Shown piece after piece: positions 8,364 to 14,635 of a stretch of 33,772 nt of DNA. Every line of letters begins with the position of its first letter. The first letter of the stretch is position 1. The translations under genes were made by a program, and so were the position numbers. A model generated the notes under the pieces. The model searched no databases. It saw only the letters and a program-made list of their open reading frames with translations, and was not told the DNA's origin. The stretch covers positions 1-33,772 of the forward strand of contig JALCBR010000052.1 of NCBI GenBank assembly GCA_028066245.1, in the 5' to 3' direction. Origin of the DNA: Pirellulales bacterium. Its GTDB lineage: Bacteria > Planctomycetota > Planctomycetia > Pirellulales > S012-138.

Positions 8364-8499
8364 GCAAGTCCGCCGAGGTACGAGCTTGGTCGGCGTGAAG
8401 ACGCTAGTGTTCGGGTCCCGGCAAGTCCACCTCCACTAGAGCATGAGGTCCCAGCGAGTCCACCCTTTAGCGTCTTGGGAAGGTCCCACCAAGTCCACC
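8364..8499. repeat. Iteron array, probable oriV of module A
   Basis: Three 18-bp direct repeats of GGTCCCNNCRAGTCCACC lie at 8414-8431, 8447-8464 and 8482-8499, with starts 33 and 35 bp apart. A partial copy (GCAAGTCCGCC) lies at 8364-8374. Location directly after an initiator gene, and spacing near three helical turns, fit an iteron-type replication origin. Module B has three iterons of different sequence with exactly the same 33/35 spacing. Confidence 0.75.
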
Positions 8500-8502
8500 T
8501 GC

Positions 8503-8832
8503 TTACGCGGCAGCACTCGGGGCTTCTGCACCGTTGCGAGCCTGCGCGCTGACATTCGCGTGCAACTCGTGTTCACGGATGAATCGGCTCGCCTCGGCGA
8601 TCACCTCGACCAGCGCCTCTTCATTGTTCTCGAAGAAGTTCTGTGAGTAGCCTTCTTTTTCGCCGCTCTTGAGCTTCCAGCTGCGGCTCAGCGAGAAGTC
8701 GAGATACTCAAAACCAGTGGGGGTTTGCCGTCTCCAGATGCTCGCCGCGATCGCGCCGACGCGGATGACCTTCAGCGGCTTCTGGTTGCGTTGGTCGCTT
8801 GATTTCGCTTTGGAATTTGCGTTGTCGTTCAT
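8503..8832 (-). CDS. Small conserved hypothetical protein next to oriV A
   Basis: This is a 109-aa soluble protein with a basic N-terminus (MNDNANSKAKSSDQRNQK). The compact middle contains KVIRVGAIAASIWRR, GFEYLDFSLSRSWK and GYSQNFFENNEE, and an acidic/Ala-rich helical C-terminus follows. I recognise this pattern as a small family found near planctomycete mobile or plasmid genes but know no function for it. The gene converges on rep, and its stop codon falls 3 bp beyond the last iteron, so the origin sits between two gene 3' ends. In module B the convergent gene at this place is an unrelated exonuclease. Confidence 0.7.
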   Translation of the reverse strand: MNDNANSKAKSSDQRNQKPLKVIRVGAIAASIWRRQTPTGFEYLDFSLSRSWKLKSGEKEGYSQNFFENNEEALVEVIAEASRFIREHELHANVSAQARNGAEAPSAAA

Positions 8833-9140
8833 CGTCGTATTCCTCCATCTCTGAGGTCAGTTTCTATTCTTGAGGAGTCGACTACCACAACTTGGAGAAA
8901 ACCGCAAAGTACGCTAACGAACCTGACTATCGGGGCTTCTCCGGCTTCGATGGTCGTTGGCTCATGCCGAAGCGCAGCCGTCTGAATCGTCGCCAGTCAT
9001 AAAGCGGCGGATAAGGGCGGTGTGCTGACGTCTCTTGACGGGGACAGCAGATCCGGGAATCTCGGTCTCATCAACCGGGGATAAGGATCGGAGGCTTGCC
9101 AGCCTCCCGGTGTTCGCAAGAGCACTCGTGCTGACCCTTC

Positions 9141-9174
9141 GAGCTGAGTGCCATGAGAGTGGCTCGCTCAGTTC
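9141..9174 (+). ncRNA. Group II intron domain V, copy A
   Basis: This 34-nt hairpin has the canonical length of domain V. It starts with GAGC (AGC catalytic triad) and ends with GTTC. The 8-bp lower helix GAGCTGAG/CTCAGTTC contains the typical G-U in the triad. A TCG segment on the 3' side supplies the 2-nt CG bulge. The upper helix GCCAT/GTGGC is capped by a GAGA (GNRA) tetraloop. The position normally occupied by a U-A pair beside the bulge is U-U here. Confidence 0.93.
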
Positions 9175-9274
9175 AATGGAGGCTCGTTGGAGTAAACTCC
9201 GCACGCGGCGCAAACTCTCGTTGTCAGAGAGAAGCGATCCGCTCCACGGAAACAATCCCAGCGTTCTATCCAAT
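9175..9274 (+). ncRNA. Group II intron domain VI and 3' splice site, copy A
   Basis: The helix pairs TGGAGG with the segment ending TCTATCCA, and CTCGTTGG with CCAGCG, enclosing a variable internal loop. In copy B one pair has changed from T-A to C-G. The adenosine at 9268 is bulged and lies 7 nt from the predicted intron end AT at 9274. This matches the branch-point geometry and the terminal AY of group II introns. Domain VI is longer than usual because its distal end carries an extra hairpin. Confidence 0.78.
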
Positions 9275-10565
9275 TGAGTTTGTCGAGCCCGCTTTGCCGT
9301 TGGCGAGGAGTCCGGGCGTTGACTAATCTTGGGCGCGATGACGCTCAAGCGAAGACGGGCGATGCGGACAAACCTTGCTCCGTTCCAATTGAACGATTCA
9401 AGGCCGTGTCGGTGACGCGAGCGTCTTTTGCTCGTGTCTGCGTTGGCACGCAAGCGTGACAATGCACAAAGCGGGTGCAAATCCCGTCCGTGGGGTTCGT
9501 GGCTTGCCTGCTTTGGCAGGTGAGTTCGTTCAACGCGGCTGGCGTGGGGAGTTTTGAGTCTGGCGACAGGCCAAACCGGAGTCGACCGCTCCGGGGATCG
9601 GGTTAACGGCCCGACCATGAAAAGCTCAACCATGAAAGGCGCAACCGAATACGTGAGGGAGCGCTTGCCAGTGAGATTCTGAGGAGACGGAGCCGAACCG
9701 CGAATATCCGTGCGGGGCTCGGTACCCCGAGCTTCTGGTTTCGTAGGGGGAAATCCGGCAGCATTGTTGTCGGTAAAGTAGGACTGGTCGGAAGGCCTCA
9801 CCTACCCACACGGACCGGGTGGTAACACACCCTAGCCACGTGACCTCAGAATCGAAGACCGACACTAACACAGGAACCACTGCGGCCTCCGGGTTTGGCA
9901 ACTCGGCGCCTCGTTTGGTCAACGAGGTAGTAGTAGCACGCGCGTCGTGCGAAACGCCGTAGTGGGGGAGAGTGGCCTGAGTAGAACGAGAACGGAAGTT
10001 CTCACGGAGGTCTGGGCGAAGGTTCAGACATGATTTCCCTGGGGAAATTGTGCGCGGCAAGGCAGTCGCGACCCGTCGACGTTGACCTGGGAGTGATGCC
10101 CCAGCGAGTCGGAACGAAAGGGCTGAGGGGTAAACGCGTTGCCATGCGCAACCGAAGCCCCCGTCAAGAGATGTTTGGTCGGCGCAGTCTTGCGCCGGCA
10201 AATTGCCTGGCTGGCAGCGATGCGGCTAGAGGTGGCTGTTCGGAAGAGCAGCTTCCTCTGGCGGCAGACTGACGACCGACGCTACCCGTGCGTTCTTCGC
10301 AGGGACAAGCGTCGGGCGAAGGTTTTGATCTGCGGGCACTATGAATTGGGCGTGTGCACTGACGAAACCAGTGCCGAATACGCCTATCGTGCCCGCTCGC
10401 GGGAGCAGCTGTCTGCGTCGCGGCGAGGATGGCCTTTGTCTGGTCGTCTCACTTGCGCACGCTATGATTGTTCTGTTGCCAGTAAGGATCTTCAAAACGG
10501 CATTCGTGGGATTGGCCGCAACCTAATCCCACACCCATTACGAACGAGCAACGAAGCGGAGGCCC

Positions 10566-11261
10566 ATGCAGTATCGGTGCGTCGCGTCATCCCCTGAAGG
10601 ACTCGTGCAGCAAGTCGCTGTGAGCTACCTGCGACACGGGTACTGGTACTACGTCACCGGTAGGATTCCGTCCCACAAAGATCCCGCTGTGGTTGATCGG
10701 AAGATCCTCGATAAGTACCAGGTCGCCATCAGCGAACGCGAGCGCTGTCGTCGCAAACGCCGCGGCCTGGCGAACCTACAATACATCCGCTACGGGAGTT
10801 GGTTCATTATCTTGGCGACCGATGGTCATCACCCGGTCAAGCAGCAGGAGCGTAGCCAGATCAAAGATTGTCGCCGTGTTCCTATCAAGTTCGAGGGCTA
10901 CTCGATCAGTTATCGTCGCAGCGGTGTAACGCCCAAGGGGGGAGGACCTCCGAAGTGGCACGCCTGCGTGCGGATCGACCAAGAGACCTACCGCGACCTG
11001 AAGGCATTTTTTCTTGAGCGAGCATGTCACCGGTCGATCGAGAACCTGGCAAGAGATTTTGCAAAAGTGCCCTATGCGCGATATGCACCTGTTCGCCGGC
11101 AACTGCTTGCTTTACTTCGGCAGGTAAACACAGCACGGGCGCGAACCGGTTTCCAGCCCGTGCCAACATCTGCTCTACGACTTCGTCGCAAGATAGTGAA
11201 GCCATTCGCCGGTGTCGAACCTGCAGTCTGGAGCGATCGCACGATGGCCAAAGCGACTTGA
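10566..11261 (+). CDS. Basic protein encoded downstream of the permuted intron, copy A
   Basis: This 231-aa, strongly basic protein is of unknown function. Its sequence is closely similar to the 216-aa protein at 25441-26091. Shared blocks include MQYRCVASSPEGLVQQVAVS at the N-terminus, RRKRRGLANLQYIRYGSWF near residue 65, IKFEGYSISYRR near 115, and YARYAPVRRQLL near 180. The last homologous residues are LRRKIVKPFA, after which this copy has ~15 extra residues, probably from loss of the ancestral stop. There are no reverse-transcriptase, LAGLIDADG or HNH motifs. The start is fixed by conservation and by GCGGAGG just upstream (only 3 nt from the ATG). A covarying hairpin of the RNA (10506-10532) lies directly before it. 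The gene occupies the position equivalent to domain IV, so an RNA-binding or splicing-helper role is plausible but unproven. Confidence 0.85.
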   Translation: MQYRCVASSPEGLVQQVAVSYLRHGYWYYVTGRIPSHKDPAVVDRKILDKYQVAISERERCRRKRRGLANLQYIRYGSWFIILATDGHHPVKQQERSQIKDCRRVPIKFEGYSISYRRSGVTPKGGGPPKWHACVRIDQETYRDLKAFFLERACHRSIENLARDFAKVPYARYAPVRRQLLALLRQVNTARARTGFQPVPTSALRLRRKIVKPFAGVEPAVWSDRTMAKAT

Positions 11262-11491
11262 GCTGATCCTGTCGCGCTTCACTATTTTCGTCTCGTCGCG
11301 TAAGATTGACTTACCGCGGTGCACGGCGCCCGATGTGGGCCCGGCGGTCGAGCTTTATGCTCGTTGCCTTCGATTCGCGTTCAAGCGGCCCGTGATCAGG
11401 ACTACCGTCGGCCATTGGCGGGCAGAGGGTAGCCACCGAATAGAGGCAGGTTGAGCCTGCGGGAATAAGGTGGTCCGGGTCGCTTACGCCT

Positions 11492-11806
11492 TTAGTCGTC
11501 CGGCTGCTGCATAACTCTTCGATACGCCTCGTGGCCCTCGGCGCAATCGACCAGTTTCTCCGTCAACGCCACAAACTCTGGGCTGCAAATGTAGGCGTCG
11601 ATCTTGGCTTTCTCGACGGGGTCTTCCAAACGCTTGAGGAATTCAGCTTCGCACTCGGGGCACAAATCGGGAATAAACCATCCCGGTCCCTCAGGCTGAT
11701 TCTCACGCCAATGGGCTGCGGCTAGGTGCTTGCCTTCTTCGAGGACGTTTAGGTCGTTGTCCCGGCCGCATTGGGCCACCATGATTCTCTTCTCATTGGG
11801 TTTCAT
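11492..11806 (-). CDS. Small hypothetical protein with CxxC
   Basis: The 104-aa protein has single cysteines near both ends (MVAQCG and VDCAEGHE) and a DLCPECEAEF motif at about residue 48 that could bind a metal ion. The rest is helical and acidic. I do not recognise the family. The ATG at 11806 is preceded by GGGAAAGGCCCAGCG. The 230 bp between this gene's 3' end and the basic protein gene hold nothing I can support. The integrase gene follows on the same strand after ~150 bp upstream of this gene. Confidence 0.55.
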   Translation of the reverse strand: MKPNEKRIMVAQCGRDNDLNVLEEGKHLAAAHWRENQPEGPGWFIPDLCPECEAEFLKRLEDPVEKAKIDAYICSPEFVALTEKLVDCAEGHEAYRRVMQQPDD

Positions 11807-11960
11807 CGCTGGGCCTTTCCCTGAACGCTCGGACGCTCCTCGCTGCCTCTTATTCTTGCCGTGACGAAGAACTAGGCAAGCAGTAGCAAAGCCGTTTTTT
11901 GACTAAGAACGTGCTGGTCTACTCCGTTTAGCTGCTTGATAGCTCACAGTTGTATGAGGG

Positions 11961-12968
11961 CTAGATCGAAATCCGCTCGACGATGTTCCGGGTTACCTGA
12001 CGCTTGCGGCGGTCGTAGAGTCGAGTGGTCCGAGGGTCGGCGTGCCCGGCTAGATTTTGCACGTCTTCCAGCGGGACACCTTGGCTCAACAGATCGGTAA
12101 TTGTCGCCACGCGGAAGGAATGCGCCGTGAGCCTCGCCGGCAAACCCGCGTCGCGCATTCTTCTGCGGACCATGCGGCCAATGTCATCGCCCGTCATCGG
12201 GTTAGACGTCAGGCACCGGGTTCTTATTCGCGTGGTGCGGAAGAGCGGGGAGTCGAGTGGCATGGGGGAATCAGCGGCATAACTCGCCAGCAGCGCATCC
12301 CGGTAGCTGGCTAACAGGACGTGCAGGTCATGCCGCACCGGGATCTCTCTCGGCTTGCCCCCTTTTTCTTGGAAAGCGAGACAGTGTTGGTCTCCCATGT
12401 CGTAGTAGTCACCGAGCCGGAGACCCGCCACCGCGCCGACTCGCGCGGCAGTGTAGATAAGAATTGCGATGATCGACTTGTCCCGCAGGCCAACCAGATG
12501 CGACGTGTCGATGCTGGCCAGCAGTCGGCGGGCCTGATCGGGCGTGATCTCCGGGGTTCGCCCTTCGAGAACTTCCAGCCGCTCGCCCCGAACACTCGCC
12601 GCCGGATTCAAGATCACCGCATGACGCTGCACGAGCAGGTCGAACAGATGGCGAATCGCCGCCAGATAGACTTTTTTTGAAGAGGCTGCAGCGGGGAGCG
12701 CGTCGAGATAGCGACCGACATCCGATGGTGCAACACGCTCCAGCATCAATCCACGACTGGAACACCAATCGGCGAACCTGCACGTCGCGCGGGTGTAGCT
12801 GCGGCGGGTGTGGGGATTGCGGACAGCGGCGTAAACGAACTCATCCCAAGCAAACCTTGCCGCAGGAGTGGACTGCAAGATCAGCCGTGGCGGGGCGATT
12901 TCGCACTGGATTGGTGACTCGCTATCAACGACCACTGCTACCTGGTTTGTCGTTGGCTCGTTAGGCAT
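11961..12968 (-). CDS. Tyrosine recombinase / integrase
   Basis: This phage-type integrase would cut and rejoin DNA at specific sites through a tyrosine nucleophile. An N-terminal SAM-like core-binding domain (NPHTRRSYTRATCRFADWC) precedes a catalytic domain. The catalytic domain shows the first Arg in TAARVGAVAGLRLGD, the Lys in EKGGKPREIPV, HSFR, LAGHADPRTTRLYDRR with the second His, and the terminal Tyr. The ATG at 12968 (MPNEPTTNQ) is preferred. An in-frame TTG at 13043 would add 25 poorly family-like residues. It is not of the IntI class. It lies in the segment between the two replicon modules and could have mediated their fusion, which is inference. Confidence 0.88.
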   Translation of the reverse strand: MPNEPTTNQVAVVVDSESPIQCEIAPPRLILQSTPAARFAWDEFVYAAVRNPHTRRSYTRATCRFADWCSSRGLMLERVAPSDVGRYLDALPAAASSKKVYLAAIRHLFDLLVQRHAVILNPAASVRGERLEVLEGRTPEITPDQARRLLASIDTSHLVGLRDKSIIAILIYTAARVGAVAGLRLGDYYDMGDQHCLAFQEKGGKPREIPVRHDLHVLLASYRDALLASYAADSPMPLDSPLFRTTRIRTRCLTSNPMTGDDIGRMVRRRMRDAGLPARLTAHSFRVATITDLLSQGVPLEDVQNLAGHADPRTTRLYDRRKRQVTRNIVERISI

Positions 12969-13119
12969 GTACCCCGTTGTTGAAGTCGGCGCGATCGGTT
13001 TCTTGAGGGGCCGTCTGCTTGAATCACGCCATGGCCTTGGCAAACAGAAATCTTGTCAAGACGTTTCTTACTCGCCAACACTTCAGTGCCGCAGGCACTT
13101 GATGCCGTTGATTCATTCA

Positions 13120-13190
13120 CAATCCGCATCAGAAACTGATAACGCCTGATTATGTCCTTAATCAGCTCTTACCTACCACGATGCGGATTG
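13120..13190. repeat. Inverted repeat upstream of the integrase
   Basis: CAATCCGCATC (13120-13130) and its exact inverse GATGCGGATTG (13180-13190) flank 49 bp. Those 49 bp contain a second hairpin, CTGATTATGTCCTTAATCAG at 13146-13165. The nested symmetry beside an integrase could be a recombination or regulatory site, or a terminator for the neighbouring gene at 13209, whose stop is just beyond it. Confidence 0.35.
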
Positions 13191-13208
13191 CTCCCGAAAG
13201 CGGGAATC

Positions 13209-13727
13209 TTACCTCGCTGAGAGAGAATCCAGCACTTGTTTGGTGCGTTCAATGGCGTACTGGTACTCGTTGCGTTTCAGCGGATTGCGGTTGAGCCGGT
13301 GGTGCAGCGCCGGCAGGTTGGGGGTGGCGACGCCGCCGAAGTCGGGGAGCATGAACTGGATGTCTTTCACCATCTCGTTGACCGTGCCGGTCATGCTCCG
13401 GTCGGCAGTCGCCGCGTAGCGAATGGTGCGGCACTCGTTAAAGACAGGCGTGGCGTGGTCTGGCTGAAAGCCTTCGTCCAGCAGCAGGCGGAACAAACCG
13501 TCGCGGAAAACCTCGTCGAGTTTCCTGATGCGGTCCCGCGAGAGCGCCGGCGCCAGAAAACAGAGCAGCGTCTTCTCACTCACAAACAGCACGCATTTCT
13601 TGCGCTCCTCGAAGAAGAGGTGCGCGTACCAAGCGCCCAGCAGCGAATCGTCAGCCGACTCGCACAAGTCGGCCGGCTTCAGTCCCATCTCTTTGCGGAG
13701 TTTTTGGGTACAGCGGATCAGAGTCAT
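13209..13727 (-). CDS. DUF6933-like protein
   Basis: The 172-aa protein opens with MTLIRCTQKLRKEMGLKPAD and continues with SLLGAWYAHLF and FVSEKTLLCFLAPAL. I associate this pattern with the DUF6933 family of small soluble proteins of unknown function. The C-terminal part (NEMVKDIQF, LNRNPLKRNEYQYA) looks helical. It follows the gene at 13743-14291 with a 15-bp gap on the same strand. The pair looks like an operon. I know of no established function. Confidence 0.6.
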   Translation of the reverse strand: MTLIRCTQKLRKEMGLKPADLCESADDSLLGAWYAHLFFEERKKCVLFVSEKTLLCFLAPALSRDRIRKLDEVFRDGLFRLLLDEGFQPDHATPVFNECRTIRYAATADRSMTGTVNEMVKDIQFMLPDFGGVATPNLPALHHRLNRNPLKRNEYQYAIERTKQVLDSLSAR

Positions 13728-13742
13728 CGTTATCGCCGCTCA

Positions 13743-14291
13743 TTACCTTTCGTCTTCCAGCGCCTCGTGAGTGAACATCCACCGCACGATCTCCATGATC
13801 TTGGTGGTGCTTGGTCCATTCAGCGTGTTGCCATACTTGGGGTCGTAGTTCTGACAGTAGTCGGCGGCCAGCTTGTAACCGTCGGACGGACGCGGATGGC
13901 GCTGGAGGGCAATGGTCAATCCTTTTTCCACCAGGAGCAGCTGCCAGTTGTGAACGATTCGGATACGGCCCCAACGGTCGTTGCGATACTCGTTTTGAAA
14001 GGCTTGCAATCTTTGATGCAGCGCCTCCACTGCCGACGTGTCGAGATCGTCGTCAAATCGGTCTAGGTTGGCCAGCAGTTTTCGTGCTTCACCAAACAGC
14101 TTGCCGGCTTCGCCCTTGGTCTTTCCTTTGCGAGACGTCGCCCGTGCGGCAACCCATAACGCGAATGGCTGGAGTCTTCCCGGCGTCTGAAACCACTTTT
14201 TGAGCACGGTCAACCGGGTCAGCGTCGCGTCGCCTTTCGACTCGATATCATCGACAATCTTCAGTAGCCTCTCGGGGACTCCAGTTCGCAT
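13743..14291 (-). CDS. Hypothetical partner of the DUF6933-like gene
   Basis: This protein of about 182 aa starts most likely at the ATG at 14291 (MRTGVPERLLKIVDDIESKG), with GGAAGGAA about 11 nt upstream. A start at 14354 would add 21 residues that cross a direct-repeat region. Blocks include LTRLTVLKKWF, SAVEALHQRLQAFQNEY and NWQLLLVEKGL. It is predicted soluble and helical, with no motif I can name. It precedes the DUF6933-like gene in the same direction, which suggests linked function such as a two-component accessory module. That is inference from arrangement only. Confidence 0.55.
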   Translation of the reverse strand: MRTGVPERLLKIVDDIESKGDATLTRLTVLKKWFQTPGRLQPFALWVAARATSRKGKTKGEAGKLFGEARKLLANLDRFDDDLDTSAVEALHQRLQAFQNEYRNDRWGRIRIVHNWQLLLVEKGLTIALQRHPRPSDGYKLAADYCQNYDPKYGNTLNGPSTTKIMEIVRWMFTHEALEDER

Positions 14292-14333
14292 CTTCAGTAA
14301 GATTCCTTCCCTGACGCCCAGCTCGGCGTAATC

Positions 14334-14369
14334 ATGTCGCGATTCGTGTCGCAATTATGTCGCGATTCG
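14334..14369. promoter_or_regulatory. ATGTCGCGATTCG direct repeats
   Basis: ATGTCGCGATTCG occurs at 14334-14346 and 14357-14369, and an intermediate TGTCGC lies at 14347. The three TGTCGC units are therefore 12 and 11 bp apart. They lie 43 bp upstream of the preferred start at 14291 and could be an operator for that two-gene unit. Confidence 0.35.
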
Positions 14370-14530
14370 CTATAAGCCCTTGGAAGACAATGAGTAACGG
14401 GTCGCCCTGGCTTCTCCTTGCGATTGCAAAAGCCCCTTGTCGACCAGCGACTTGAGGTCACGCTGGAGCGAGCGGCGGTTGGCGTCGGGGCAAAGCGATT
14501 GGAACTGCTCGATGTCGAGGTACTTGTGCT
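14370..14530 (-). pseudogene. C-terminal remnant of a winged-helix-type regulator cut by the RIT element
   Basis: Read on the minus strand, an unannotated frame gives a helix-turn-helix-like tail ([20 protein letters not shown], then [12 protein letters not shown]). It ends at a TAG at 14372-14370. Upstream it meets an in-frame TAA just at the RIT element boundary. It looks like the end of a gene whose front was lost when the RIT element arrived or when flanking DNA was rearranged. The original protein cannot be named. Confidence 0.5.
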
Positions 14531-14557
14531 CTTATGTGCTGAGGGTTCTTATGTGAA
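14531..14557. repeat. RIT left terminal inverted repeat
   Basis: CTTATGTG at the outer edge, then a second TTATGTGAA 17 bp inside. The inverse arrangement is at 17984-18010. Confidence 0.75.
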
Positions 14558-14635
14558 TTCTGCGAACCTTCTGCCCCTGTGTTGGTCTCTTGCTCATCTT
14601 GATTGACCACATAACCGGCGAAACAACACGGGCGG

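Larger units (their letters stand above)
8952..10565 (+). ncRNA. Circularly permuted group II intron-like RNA, copy A
   Basis: This ~1.6 kb non-coding stretch is conserved in order and structure with 23900-25440. It begins with a short region (9001-9140), followed by group II domain V (9141-9174) and domain VI (9175-9274). A poorly conserved spacer of about 86 nt comes next. Then there is a long structured body: domain I/II-like sequence (AAGACCGACACTAACACAGG at 9855-9874, resembling the domain I/II junction of classical introns), a domain III-like GCCGTAGTGGGGG stretch from 9956, and ~560 nt of helices running to the start codon of the adjacent gene. Helices with both arms changed relative to copy B include 9778-9805, 9909-9927, 9988-10003, 10332-10396 and 10506-10532, while their loops (TGGTC, GGAA) are constant. 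Catalytic domains V and VI precede the body, hence circularly permuted. The exact 5' splice site is unresolved. Ends are approximate. Confidence 0.85.

Noticed and set aside
9626-10201. Long minus-strand frames inside both structured RNAs with similar peptides
   Set aside because: The peptides look alike only because the RNA is conserved. Differences between copies include indels and paired stem changes that disrupt frames, and no ribosome site or family resemblance is present.
10356-10374. Hammerhead ribozyme suggested by CUGA...GAAAC
   Set aside because: The bases form a simple hairpin with an ACGAAAC loop. The separate core strands and stem II of a hammerhead are absent.
8952-10565. Ordinary group II intron with the body upstream
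   Set aside because: Upstream of 8952 are the small gene at 8503-8832 and the iterons, which leaves no room for domains I-IV, and copy B has different upstream DNA. All shared structure lies downstream of domain VI.
13120-13190. Integron attC site near TAACGCCTGATT
   Set aside because: The integrase is not IntI-like, and the R' and R'' core pair of an attC site could not be matched.
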